A DNA stretch of 64,000 nucleotides. Origin: Saliniramus fredricksonii. Its GTDB lineage: Bacteria > Pseudomonadota > Alphaproteobacteria > Rhizobiales > Beijerinckiaceae. The notes beneath the pieces were generated by a model. The model was not told the DNA's origin. It was given only the letters and a program-made list of their open reading frames with translations, and made no database searches. Where the stretch lies: assembly GCF_900094735.1 (NCBI RefSeq), contig NZ_FMBM01000002.1, positions 1,860,001 through 1,924,000 on the forward strand, read 5' to 3'. The position numbers and the translations under genes are program-made. Positions 27,708 to 36,248 of this stretch are shown here, piece after piece. Numbering within the stretch: the first letter of the stretch is position 1; the number at the start of each line of letters is the position of its first letter.

Positions 27708-28272
27708 CCGAGAGGATTCCACGGGATCCGCCGCCCCGACCCCCGAGCCGGGCCCGCTGGCGCGCCTGATTGATGCAGAGCGCCTGCCCCGCCACGGGAC
27801 CGAAATTACCATAACTGCCGATGCCGAAGAGATGGCCGCGCTCGCCGAGGCGCTCGACATCCCGGCGATCCACGCCCTCGAAGGCGTCTTCAGCGTCGAG
27901 GGCTCGGGCAAGCGCGCACGCGTCACGGGGATCGTCCGTGCGCGTGTGAGCCAGATTTGCGGCGTGTCGCTCGATCCGTTCGAGACCGAGATCGAGGAAG
28001 AGGTCGATCTCGATTTCGCTGCCGCGCAACGGCGCAAGCTGACGCCGGAAGAAGAAGAGCAGCGCCGGATCGACCCGCCAGACGAGATCATCAACGGCAA
28101 GATCGATCTGGGTCGTGTCACCGCCGAATTCCTCGCGCTCGGACTCGACCCGTTCCCGCGCAAACCGGGCGTGGTGTTCGAGGAGCCCGCCCCGGCCGAA
28201 TCACGCGAAAACCCGTTCGGCGCGCTGGCAGGGTTGAAGCGCGGCGCGGATGAGGACGATTCGAAGGGCTGA
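27697..28272 (+). CDS. DUF177/YceD family protein
   Basis: A 191-residue acidic protein of the DUF177 (YceD) family, involved in 23S rRNA/large ribosomal subunit maturation in other organisms. Characteristic segments are VRARVSQICGVSLDPFETEIEEEVDLDF and PPDEIINGKIDLGRVTAEFLALGLDPFPRKPG. CAGGAGATCACC gives a good ribosome binding site before the ATG at 27697. The rpmF/plsX genes that often follow are absent; the next gene is on the other strand. Confidence 0.87.
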   Translation: MARDREDSTGSAAPTPEPGPLARLIDAERLPRHGTEITITADAEEMAALAEALDIPAIHALEGVFSVEGSGKRARVTGIVRARVSQICGVSLDPFETEIEEEVDLDFAAAQRRKLTPEEEEQRRIDPPDEIINGKIDLGRVTAEFLALGLDPFPRKPGVVFEEPAPAESRENPFGALAGLKRGADEDDSKG

Positions 28273-28293
28273 CATGCAGCCGCCGCCATCGCT

Positions 28294-29037
28294 TCAGGCG
28301 GCGAGATCCCACAATTGCGCGGCGAAACCGGGATAGGTTTCTGCCACGGCACGCGCGACATCGCCGCGCATCAGCGCGAGCGTATCGGCATCGGGAAGCG
28401 GCGTGTGTGGCACGGCGTCCGGCATATCGAAGCGAAAGCCGGTCTGCGCCACGACGGATTCCGGCGTCTGACCGGGATGCACACTGCGCAGGGTGAAACC
28501 CGCCCGCTCCGGCGAGAACGCGAACACGGCCCGCCCCGTCACCAGAGCGCGGGGCCCGCCGGGGCGGTAGATGTCAGGGCCGGAGGTGCCGGGCGCCGAG
28601 ATGAAATCGACCCGCTCCACCAGCGTGCGCGGCGTATGCTCCTCACGAAACAGGATGATCTTCGGCACGAGGAAGGCCAGATAGGCCGAGCCGAAAGAGC
28701 CCGGAAAACGCACCTTCGGCTGCGCCGGGTCGCCGATCCCCACCAGATTGATATTGCCCGCCCCGTCGATCTGCCCGCCGGACAGGAAGAACGCGTCGAT
28801 GCGACCCTGCGCGGCGCAATCGAACAGTTCGCGCCCGCCATCGGTGAAGAAATTGTGCCGCGTGCTGCCCAGAACCGAGACGCGCATCGCCCCGTGACTG
28901 CGCGCCTGCGCGAGCAGAGCCGCAGCACCTGGTATCGGTGAACTCGCCCCCACCGCGACATGGCCGCAGCCATCGAGCATGGCCGCGATGCGCGCGATCA
29001 GGATTTCACGGATGTGGATCTCTGCCGCACCGCTCAT
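28294..29037 (-). CDS. CoA-transferase family I, beta-type subunit
   Basis: A 247-residue protein of the CoA-transferase family (subunit B type). It begins with a helical segment followed by AVGASSPIPGAAALLAQ, then DAFFLSGGQIDGAGNINLVGIGD and RFPGSFGSAYLA. These features match the IpdB-like branch found in beta-oxidation and steroid-ring degradation operons, though substrate cannot be read here. Its start overlaps the stop of the alpha-type gene at 29034, so the two form a heterodimer operon. The classical catalytic Glu motif (E-[NS]-G) of this family is not obvious. Confidence 0.8.
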   Translation of the reverse strand: MSGAAEIHIREILIARIAAMLDGCGHVAVGASSPIPGAAALLAQARSHGAMRVSVLGSTRHNFFTDGGRELFDCAAQGRIDAFFLSGGQIDGAGNINLVGIGDPAQPKVRFPGSFGSAYLAFLVPKIILFREEHTPRTLVERVDFISAPGTSGPDIYRPGGPRALVTGRAVFAFSPERAGFTLRSVHPGQTPESVVAQTGFRFDMPDAVPHTPLPDADTLALMRGDVARAVAETYPGFAAQLWDLAA

Positions 29038-29870
29038 GCCGGCACCGTCTGCGATGCGTCAGCGTCGACCCCCGCGAGCCAGGCGGCAAAGGCGCCATCA
29101 TCGCGCGATGCCTGCGCATAGGCGCCGAGCGCCGCCTCGTTCGCACCATAAGCACCGAACAGGCCGACCGGATCGGCGCCGCGCGGCGCCTGCGCGATCG
29201 CCTCGACATAGAGTGCGGGGATGGTGGCGCCTGCACGCGCCTCGTCGGCCAGAAAATCGGTATCGACGATGCGCTCGACACTCACGAGCGTGCGCCGCGC
29301 GGCATGGGCCATCAGCATGAGCTCGCGCCGCACGCCGATGAAGACATTGCCGTCCCGGTCGGCGGCGGGGGCGTGGAACAGGGCGATTTCCGGCGTGATG
29401 GCCGGCACCAGCAGGATCGGGTCGCGGCCCTGCGATCCGTAGGGATTGTCGATCAGCTTCCAGTCCGGTCGCTGCGCCACGAGATCAGAGCCGATGATGC
29501 CGCGCAGCGGCATGAAGGGAATCCCCTTTTCCGCTGCCTGCAAGCCGGCATGAATCGCCGGGCAGGTGGCGTCGCGCATGGCGAGTTTGCCCGTGCGCAG
29601 GGCCGCGTTGAAACGCCCGGCGGGGCCGTATTCCCCGAGCGAGACGGCAGCCGCCTCGATCTGCGTGACGCAACCGGCGCCGATCAGCATATCTGCCTGA
29701 AACCCCGCCGTCGGCACCGCCACGAGCCGCAGATCGCTGATGCGTCGGCGCAGCAGCGTGCGGATCACGGCCATGGCGCAGCCGCTGTAATCCGGCGCGA
29801 TCGCGAGATGCGTCCCGTCGGGGATGCGTGCGCCGAGATCGGCTATGTCGAGAATCGCGGGACCGGTCAT
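29034..29870 (-). CDS. CoA-transferase family I, alpha-type subunit
   Basis: A 278-residue protein of CoA-transferase subunit A type, IpdA-like. Landmarks are IPDGTHLAIAPDYSGCAMAVIRTLLRRR, ADMLIGAGCVTQIEAAAVSLGEYG and GIPFMPLRGIIGSDLV. GGAGGGTACGCC before the ATG at 29870 supports that start rather than the one at 29903. Upstream are 100 bases to the next minus-strand gene, so this is probably the first gene of its own two-gene operon. The acyl substrate is unknown. Confidence 0.8.
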   Translation of the reverse strand: MTGPAILDIADLGARIPDGTHLAIAPDYSGCAMAVIRTLLRRRISDLRLVAVPTAGFQADMLIGAGCVTQIEAAAVSLGEYGPAGRFNAALRTGKLAMRDATCPAIHAGLQAAEKGIPFMPLRGIIGSDLVAQRPDWKLIDNPYGSQGRDPILLVPAITPEIALFHAPAADRDGNVFIGVRRELMLMAHAARRTLVSVERIVDTDFLADEARAGATIPALYVEAIAQAPRGADPVGLFGAYGANEAALGAYAQASRDDGAFAAWLAGVDADASQTVPA

Positions 29871-29986
29871 GGCGTACCCTCCTGCCCGCCGGGGCGCTGT
29901 CATGGAACCAGGATCATACAGGCGGAGACGGACAGCTTAAGCGCCAAACGCGCAGATCGACCTGTGCCAAAGGCCCTGAAGCGCGT

Positions 29987-30892
29987 TCAGCCGGCACGCC
30001 TGTGACTGCGCCAGCAGCCGCCGGCAATGATCGGGAAACGGTCATGGTCGAGCAGGATATAGGCCCAGGCGGTGATTGCGGCATCCGGTCTTGATGCCGC
30101 CTCCTCCCGCGCTGTCACGGGCACGCGACGATAGACATTGCCAAGCGCACCATAACCGGCGAAATCTTCATAACCATCGAAAGCATCGAGCACGCTCGTG
30201 ATATCGGCAAAGGCGAGCAGTTCGCCACGCACGTGCGCCTCGGGACTTGCCTCCTGCGGCAGCGGGCGCACCATGCCCGGATAAGGCCCGCAATCCTTGA
30301 GCAGGCCCGCCACCCGCGCCGGGCGCGGGTCCGGCGGCGCCGCCTCGTGCGCCCAGTGATGATCTCCGCGCTCACCGCGCATCAACGTGCCGTAGACGAA
30401 GGCAGTGTGGATATCTCCGGCCGGGCGCCCCGCCGCCGCATCCTCCAGAATGCGCGCGTCGATCCCGAAAGCCGCGCGCCCTGACGCGCAAACCGCCTGA
30501 TAATCCGCATGCGGTGCCACGAAGGGTAAGCGATCCTGCGGCCTCACCCGGTAGGTGAAGGCTTCGATCTCCGCGCCGTCCTCGTCGAGCACCGTGATCG
30601 GCACGCGTTCATAAGCCCGCGGCGCACCCTCCTTGTGATCGAGGGCGGCGAGCGTCGCATCGCACACGGAAAACAGCATGCCCGGAACGGCGGCGCCGCG
30701 ACGCGGCAGGATGTCGAGCACGCCGCCGCCGCGTTTTTGCGAGTAGCGGGTAAAGGCGAGCGTGTGATCGGGCGCGACGGCCGGATGAAGGGGTTGCAGC
30801 CCGTCGGCATGGAACCCGTGGCGGCGGCAATAGGCGCGCCAGTCGTGCAATTCGAGATTGGAGCCGTAGGCGAAATAGAGGCGTTTCATCAC
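29987..30892 (-). CDS. Two-domain gamma-glutamylcyclotransferase-like (AIG2/GGCT) protein
   Basis: A 301-residue protein with two GGCT-fold domains in tandem. Domain 1 (about 1-145) has FAYGSNL and LDHKEGAPRAYERV, with the catalytic glutamate expected in this fold. Domain 2 (about 160-290) has FVYGTLMRGE, GPYPGM, VRGEL and LDAFDGYED, where aspartate stands at the position usually held by glutamate. GGCT enzymes release 5-oxoproline from gamma-glutamyl peptides or amines. The fusion suggests one active and one altered site. Start MMKRLYF could be either ATG. Confidence 0.78.
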   Translation of the reverse strand: MMKRLYFAYGSNLELHDWRAYCRRHGFHADGLQPLHPAVAPDHTLAFTRYSQKRGGGVLDILPRRGAAVPGMLFSVCDATLAALDHKEGAPRAYERVPITVLDEDGAEIEAFTYRVRPQDRLPFVAPHADYQAVCASGRAAFGIDARILEDAAAGRPAGDIHTAFVYGTLMRGERGDHHWAHEAAPPDPRPARVAGLLKDCGPYPGMVRPLPQEASPEAHVRGELLAFADITSVLDAFDGYEDFAGYGALGNVYRRVPVTAREEAASRPDAAITAWAYILLDHDRFPIIAGGCWRSHRRAG

Positions 30893-30937
30893 CGTAGAAT
30901 CGCGCCGCGCCAGGCAGTCGTCAAGGCAATCGTCAAA

Positions 30938-30966
30938 AGCAACCGACCGCCCGTGGGCGGCCGGTG
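30938..30966. terminator. Terminator after the binding protein gene
   Basis: ACCGACCGCCC (30942-30952) pairs with GGGCGGCCGGT (30955-30965) with one A-C mismatch. Read on the minus strand it is followed by TGCTTTTG; on the + strand by GATTTTCG. It lies between the binding protein stop (30989) and the GGCT gene start (30892). Confidence 0.65.
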
Positions 30967-30988
30967 ATTTTCGTCTGACGCGTCAGCC

Positions 30989-32599
30989 TCACTCGGCGGG
31001 GCGGACCATCATGGCGATGGTGTACTGGTCGACGCGGGGCGTGAGTTCCAGACCTTCTGCGAAGGCCCAGGGGGTGACCTCGAAGTGCAGCGGCACGGTG
31101 GCGTAGTCTTCCATTGCCATGATCGAGGCGCGTTGCAGGATTTCCTCGCGGGCATCGTCGTCGACGGTGCGGCGGGCTTCCATGACGAGCGCGTCGATGG
31201 CGGGGTTGGAATAACGCTGCCGGTTGGTCGAACCCATGCCGGTATCGGGATCGCGGGTCGCGACCAGCGCCGTGAGCGAGTTGGCCATCTCACCCGAAGC
31301 CGCCCCCCAGCCGGCCAGCCACATGCCGAATTCCTGGTTGTTGCGGCTGGAGAAGAAGGTCGAGGCCGTCATTGCATCGACACCCGTGCGAATGCCGATC
31401 CGCGACAGGAACTGCGCCACGGCCTGGGCCACGCGCTCGGCGTTGATGTAGCGGTCGTTGGGAGACGAGAGCGTGATCTCGAAACCGTCACCGAAGCCGG
31501 CCTCTTCCAGGAGCTCGGCCGAACGCTCGGGATCATACACGTCCGGCTCGGCGTCTTCGCGGGTACCAAACAGCGGATAAGGCAGAAGCTCGCCCGCCGG
31601 CACGGCCACGCCGCCCATCACGCGCTCGACGATGGCGTCGCGGTTGATCGCCTTGGAGATCGCCTCGCGCACGCGCACATCGGCAAACGGATTGACGCCG
31701 TCGGTGCCCGACACGCCCGGGGGCACTTCCTCGCCGCTATCCATGTGCAGATAGATGACGCGGTTCGACAGGCCCTGGTCGATCTGGAAACCGGCCTCGC
31801 GGATGGTGTCGAAATCCTGGATCGGCGGCGTCTCGATGACGTCCACGTCACCGGCGAGCAGCGCCGCGACGCGGGCACCCGGATTGGCGATCGGGCGCAG
31901 GGTGACGTTGTCCCAGCTCGGCGTGCCGTCCCAGTAATCGGCGTTGCGGGTGAGTTCGATACGGTCGCCCGGCACGAAGTTCTCCAGCGTGTAGGGGCCG
32001 GTACCGATCGCCGTCTCGGGGCTCGAGAAATCCGTCGAAGCCGGCAGATCGCCCATATTGGCGCAGCCATCGGCGGAGAATTCCACGCCCTCGCCGCCAT
32101 AGACCGAGGCGTTGAGAATCGCCACCGAGGACATGTTGGTCGGCAAAAGCGGCGACGGGCCGTCCGTGGTGAAGGTGATGGTCGAACCGTCGACCTCCAC
32201 GCCGACGATGTCGCGCACGAAGCTGGTGAAGGAGGAGGGCGAGCCCTCGACCATCGGCACGCGGCAGATCGAATAGATCACGTCCTCGGCCGAGAATGCA
32301 TCGCCATTGGAGAAGCTCACGTCGTCACGCAGGGTGAATTCCCAGGTCGTGTCGGTCGTCGCTTCCCATGCCGTGGCCAGCGAAGGCCGGATCTGCATGT
32401 TCTCGTCGGAATAGGTCAGCGACTGGAAAATGTGCTGACGCAGCGCGTTGTTCGGCCCCAGATTGTGGAAATGCGGGTCCATCGAGGACGGCTCCGAACT
32501 CAGACCGATCCGCAGATCGTCCGACAATGCCGGGGCAGCCGCCATCATGGTCAATGGCAGCGCTGCCGCCAGAGCCAGTGTGCTGAACCTTGTCTTCAT
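30989..32599 (-). CDS. Peptide/nickel-type ABC transporter substrate-binding protein (SBP family 5)
   Basis: A 536-residue periplasmic binding protein. Signal peptide MKTRFSTLALAAALPLTMMAAAPALS, then DDLRIGLSSEPSSMDPHFHNLG, the usual family-5 opening. Further family blocks are RPSLATAWEATTDTTWEFTLRDDVSFSNGD and NPFADVRVREAISKAINRDAI. Likely ligands are peptides or similar compounds. GAGGAGAACAGGG precedes the ATG at 32599. No permease or ATPase genes are adjacent, so it must share a transporter encoded elsewhere. It lies downstream of two catabolic genes on the same strand. Confidence 0.87.
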   Translation of the reverse strand: MKTRFSTLALAAALPLTMMAAAPALSDDLRIGLSSEPSSMDPHFHNLGPNNALRQHIFQSLTYSDENMQIRPSLATAWEATTDTTWEFTLRDDVSFSNGDAFSAEDVIYSICRVPMVEGSPSSFTSFVRDIVGVEVDGSTITFTTDGPSPLLPTNMSSVAILNASVYGGEGVEFSADGCANMGDLPASTDFSSPETAIGTGPYTLENFVPGDRIELTRNADYWDGTPSWDNVTLRPIANPGARVAALLAGDVDVIETPPIQDFDTIREAGFQIDQGLSNRVIYLHMDSGEEVPPGVSGTDGVNPFADVRVREAISKAINRDAIVERVMGGVAVPAGELLPYPLFGTREDAEPDVYDPERSAELLEEAGFGDGFEITLSSPNDRYINAERVAQAVAQFLSRIGIRTGVDAMTASTFFSSRNNQEFGMWLAGWGAASGEMANSLTALVATRDPDTGMGSTNRQRYSNPAIDALVMEARRTVDDDAREEILQRASIMAMEDYATVPLHFEVTPWAFAEGLELTPRVDQYTIAMMVRPAE

Positions 32600-32993
32600 C
32601 CCTGTTCTCCTCATGATTTCCATTTTTTTCTTCGAACGCGAGGCTGGCGGGTTCCCCAGCTATACGCCCGATTCGCGCGATGACACGGCTCCCCGGACGG
32701 GGACCGCGCTCGCTGATTCCGTTCGGATGGTCCACGCGCATTATCGGCTTTCCGCTTCGAGATGTCTCATGCAAACCCACCGACATGGCAAAGCCAGCAC
32801 AAGGCTCACGCAAAAGCACGGCCTGCTCGGAACGCGAACCTTCCGTCGCGAAAGCAGAGTAAGCAGAGGTGTTTTGCCATGGCAAGTGCCGAAATTTTGC
32901 CGCTTTGCCTCGTTGCACGTGCATATCGGGGTCGATCTCGCGACGACCATCACGAATTCGCAAGCGCTTTCAGGCAATCTTCCCGCCCTGCCC
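32600..32993. promoter_or_regulatory. Intergenic region upstream of the binding protein gene
   Basis: Nearly 400 bases between two minus-strand genes. I find no supported gene. A perfect 12-base palindrome TTGCCATGGCAA lies at 32874-32885, and CCTCTGCTTACTCTGC is adjacent on the minus strand. The length suggests an independent promoter for the binding protein gene; the palindrome may be an operator. Confidence 0.35.
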
Positions 32994-34238
32994 TCAGGCC
33001 TGCGACCTTGCGACGACGGCATGCATCAGCGTATCCAGCCCCGCGCGCAACCGTTCCAGAGCGACGTCCTCGCGGTGATTGTGCGTGATCCCGTCCCGGC
33101 ACGGCGTGAAGATCATCGCGGTCGGGCAGATACGTGCGAGAAAATAGGCGTCGTGCCCGGCCTGGCTTGGCAGGTCACGTGTGGCATGACCCAGACGCAA
33201 AGCCTGTTCACGCACGCCCGCGACCAGGCCGGCATCGAAGATCGCGCCGCCCCAGTTCCAACGCTCGACAATCTCGCCCGTGCAGCCGGCGCGCGCCGCG
33301 GCCTGCCCCACCGCCCGCACGATTCGCTCGGCCATGATGCCCGCGATGCGCGGATCATCGTGGCGCACATCAACATTCACTTCCGACCAGTCAGAGACGA
33401 TGCCGGTCTTGTTCGGCCAGGCGGCAATCCGCGCCGTCGTCGACTTGCCCCCGCTCTCGGCGAAATCCCAGCCGATATCGTCGACCAGCACGCATAACCG
33501 CGCGGCGGCGACGAGGGCATTGCGGCGCCGCTCCATCGGCCAGGGGCCGGCATGGGCGGTCTCACCCGAAAACTGGACGCGAAAACCGTGCGAATCGTAG
33601 GCATGGGTGACGATGCCCACATCGATACCCTCGGCATCAAGGATCGGCCCCTGCTCGATATGCAACTCGAAACAGGAATCGGGCACGAAGCCCCCGACCG
33701 GCGCCGCGCCGGCATAGCCGATGCGCTGCAATTCCTCGCCGAGCGTCGGCCCGTCATCGGCGCGACGCGCGCGCACCCAGTCACGATCATAAACGCCGGC
33801 GAAAGCGCCCGAGCAGATCATCGGCGGCGAGAAGCGCGCACCCTCCTCGTTGGTCCAGTTGACGATCTCGATCGGGCGCCGGGTTTCATACCCGATATCA
33901 TCGAGTCGGCGCACCAGTTCCAGCGCGCCGAGTACGCCAACGATCCCGTCGAAGCGCCCGCCATTGGCCTGCGTGTCGAGATGGCTTCCGACCAGGACCG
34001 GCGCCAGATCATTCTCGCGCCCGGCCCGGCGGGCGAAGATGTTGCCGAGTTCATCCACACGCACCGCGAGTCCCGCCTCCCGGCACCAGGTGACGAAGAG
34101 ATCGCGCATCTCGCGATCGGCATCGCTCAGGGCAAGGCGCGCCATGCCGCCCTCGCGCCCGGCGCCGATGCACGAGGAGGCTTCGAGAGTTTGCGCGAAA
34201 CGACCGAGATCGATCCGGAGATCCTCAGGCAGGCTCAT
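32994..34238 (-). CDS. M20-family Zn-dependent amidohydrolase (N-carbamoyl-L-amino acid hydrolase/allantoate amidohydrolase)
   Basis: A 414-residue dinuclear-metal hydrolase of the HyuC/AllC group. Metal-site blocks are GSHLDTQANGGRFDGI, WTNEEGARF, FELHIEQGPILD, and near the end GHDAYFLA and ITHNHREDV. The dimerisation insert carries SHGFRVQFSGETAHAGPWPM. These enzymes hydrolyse N-carbamoyl amino acids or allantoate, releasing ammonia and CO2. It is 32 bases downstream of the hydratase-like gene and probably co-transcribed. Sequence alone does not separate the two activities. Confidence 0.85.
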   Translation of the reverse strand: MSLPEDLRIDLGRFAQTLEASSCIGAGREGGMARLALSDADREMRDLFVTWCREAGLAVRVDELGNIFARRAGRENDLAPVLVGSHLDTQANGGRFDGIVGVLGALELVRRLDDIGYETRRPIEIVNWTNEEGARFSPPMICSGAFAGVYDRDWVRARRADDGPTLGEELQRIGYAGAAPVGGFVPDSCFELHIEQGPILDAEGIDVGIVTHAYDSHGFRVQFSGETAHAGPWPMERRRNALVAAARLCVLVDDIGWDFAESGGKSTTARIAAWPNKTGIVSDWSEVNVDVRHDDPRIAGIMAERIVRAVGQAAARAGCTGEIVERWNWGGAIFDAGLVAGVREQALRLGHATRDLPSQAGHDAYFLARICPTAMIFTPCRDGITHNHREDVALERLRAGLDTLMHAVVARSQA

Positions 34239-34270
34239 GATTTCACTCCTGTTCGGCGACGGGGACCGGC

Positions 34271-35095
34271 TCAGCGGATGTCGAGGATCAGGCCGGACAG
34301 GGGCAGACCGGTGATCGTGCTTTCCCAGCGCTGCCCCGCCTTCACCGGAAACGCCCGTGTGACGGTTCCGGTCGAGATGATGTCACCGGGGCGCAGTTCC
34401 CAGCCATGGGGATTGTCGGCGAGCCCCTGCACCAGGTGACGCAGCACCTGCAAAGGCCCGCCCAGGATATTCTCCGCCCCGCCCTCGTCGATGGCGACGC
34501 CGTCGCAGCCGAGCGCGATGCGAAAACGCGAGAGCTTTTCGCACCAGGCATCGGCATCCGCATCATCGACCGGAGTGAAAGGCCCGTGGCGGTAGCAGCC
34601 GTGCAGGGCACAGCCCGCCACCGTGTCACTCGCGGCGAAGCGCCAATCGGCGAAGAGCGATTGCACGACCTCGAACCCATGCGCGATGCCATCGACGCAA
34701 GCCAGCAGCGCACGGTCATCCATCTGCGGATCGGGGACGTGCGCAAGCCGCAGGGCGATCTCCGGCTCGATGCGCGGCTCGCAGAACAGCGCGGCGCTGC
34801 ACTGCGCGACGCCGTCCTCGGCGGGCGCAATGCCGGAATCATAGATCGGCCCCCAGATCGGGGCATGCACGTCGTATTCGTCCCAGATCGTGCGGTTGGT
34901 GAAACCGACCTTCCAGCCGACGGGCCGCTCGCCCCGCGCCACGCGCTGCGCCACGACGGCGGCGGCGATGGCATAGGCCTCATCCAGATCGGGCGCCGGT
35001 TCCCGCGTGCTGAAACGGGGTATCTGGTGAACGCCATCGAGGGCGGACAGGATCGCCCGTGCGCCGGCTTCGATCTCGTCTCTCACCATGACCAT
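34271..35095 (-). CDS. 2-keto-4-pentenoate hydratase/FAH-family protein
   Basis: A 274-residue protein of the fumarylacetoacetate hydrolase superfamily, MhpD/HpaH-like. Characteristic parts are VGWKVGFTNRTIW, the metal-binding EPRIEPEIALRL, GFEVVQSLFADW and GDIISTGTVTRAFPV. Members hydrate 2-hydroxypenta-2,4-dienoates or decarboxylate oxalocrotonate in meta-cleavage pathways; which applies here is not clear. GGGGAGATGCGCG precedes the ATG at 35095; the frame continues to 35221 without family resemblance. Likely first gene of the group with the M20 hydrolase. Confidence 0.8.
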   Translation of the reverse strand: MVMVRDEIEAGARAILSALDGVHQIPRFSTREPAPDLDEAYAIAAAVVAQRVARGERPVGWKVGFTNRTIWDEYDVHAPIWGPIYDSGIAPAEDGVAQCSAALFCEPRIEPEIALRLAHVPDPQMDDRALLACVDGIAHGFEVVQSLFADWRFAASDTVAGCALHGCYRHGPFTPVDDADADAWCEKLSRFRIALGCDGVAIDEGGAENILGGPLQVLRHLVQGLADNPHGWELRPGDIISTGTVTRAFPVKAGQRWESTITGLPLSGLILDIR

Positions 35096-35402
35096 CGCGC
35101 ATCTCCCCAGCATGCATCCGCGTCGTTCCCGATGATGCTGCACCGCGCCCGCCGACGGCGCAACGGGCCGGGCCGCGCGTTGCTGCGCGCCGAGGGCAAT
35201 GCCCTTCACGCATGCGCGCACCTATCCACCACTGCGCGGGCGCCTATTCTGTGGGAAATTGCGACAAGCGCTTGATGGCGGGCGCAATCTTAACTCTCCA
35301 CTGGGGAGAGAGGTCAGGGCGAGCGCTGCGTGAAGGGCGTGATTTCCCTCCCTTCAGGGGAGGGGGCCGGCATCAACAACAATCCAATCGGGGAGGACGA
35401 TC
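35096..35402. promoter_or_regulatory. Divergent intergenic region with two G/C palindromes
   Basis: The 307 bases separate the hydratase-like gene and the SDR gene. CTCTCC (35294-35299) pairs with GGAGAG (35305-35310), and CCCTCCC (35346-35352) with GGGAGGG (35358-35364). The layout, CTCTCC-loop-GGGGAGAGGTCAGGG followed by a second palindrome, resembles dispersed intergenic repeats of alphaproteobacteria. GGGGAGGACGATC at 35391-35402 is the SDR ribosome binding site. Confidence 0.45.
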
Positions 35403-36146
35403 ATGAACCAGATCGATGTGAAGGGCCGCAAGGCGGTGGTGACCGGTGGCGCGCAGGGGATCGGACGCGCGGTGGTCGAGCGGCTGGTCGCCGGGGGCGC
35501 GCAGGTCGAGATCTGGGATCGCGACGGCGCGCTCGCGGAAGAGACCGCGCAGGCGGTCGGCGCAGGCGTGAGCGCCCGCGCGGTCGACGTGACCGAGCAC
35601 GCTTCGGTCGAGGCGGCGGCGCAGGCGGCGGGCGCAGACGGGCCGGTCGCGATCCTCGTCACCTCCGCCGGCATTGCCGGGGCCAATGCGCCGAGCTGGG
35701 AATACCCGATCGACGAATGGAACCGGGTGATGCGCATCAATGTCGACGGGACCTGGCTGTGCTGCAGGGCGCTGATCCCGGGCATGATCGAGGCCGGATA
35801 CGGGCGCATCGTCACCATCGCCTCCGTGGCCGGCAAGGAGGGCAATCCCAATGCATCGGCCTATTCGGCGTCCAAGGCGGCAGTGATCGCGCTGACGAAA
35901 TCCATGGGCAAGGAACTGGCCGGGCACGATATCGCGGTGAACACTGTCACCCCGGCGGCGGCACGCACGCGCATCTTCGATCAGATGAGCGAAGAGCACA
36001 TCAACTTCATGCTCTCCAAGATTCCGCGCGGGCGTTTCGTGCAGACCGAGGAAGTGGCAGCAATGGTCGCCTGGCTCGCTTCGCAGGACAATTCCTTCAC
36101 CACCGGAGGGGTCTTCGATCTCTCGGGCGGACGCGCCACCTACTGA
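35403..36146 (+). CDS. SDR family oxidoreductase (FabG-like)
   Basis: A 247-residue classical short-chain dehydrogenase. The dinucleotide site is TGGAQGIG (14-21), SAGIAG follows strand 4, and the catalytic residues are Ser141 (TIASVAGKEG), Tyr154 and Lys158 (YSASK). The acidic residue at the end of strand 2 (WDRDG) points to NAD(H) preference. C-terminal FTTGGVFDLSGGRATY is standard. It may act on a sugar or hydroxy acid; substrate unknown. The downstream MFS transporter is on the same strand after 100 bases. Confidence 0.85.
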   Translation: MNQIDVKGRKAVVTGGAQGIGRAVVERLVAGGAQVEIWDRDGALAEETAQAVGAGVSARAVDVTEHASVEAAAQAAGADGPVAILVTSAGIAGANAPSWEYPIDEWNRVMRINVDGTWLCCRALIPGMIEAGYGRIVTIASVAGKEGNPNASAYSASKAAVIALTKSMGKELAGHDIAVNTVTPAAARTRIFDQMSEEHINFMLSKIPRGRFVQTEEVAAMVAWLASQDNSFTTGGVFDLSGGRATY

Positions 36147-36248
36147 GCCCGGCGCGATGCGAAAACGGGTATTCCACGGCGCCGATCGGCGCTAGAGGAT
36201 GCGTTACGCATGTCCTCACCCGCCTGATCAGGATCGAAAGCCGACAGC

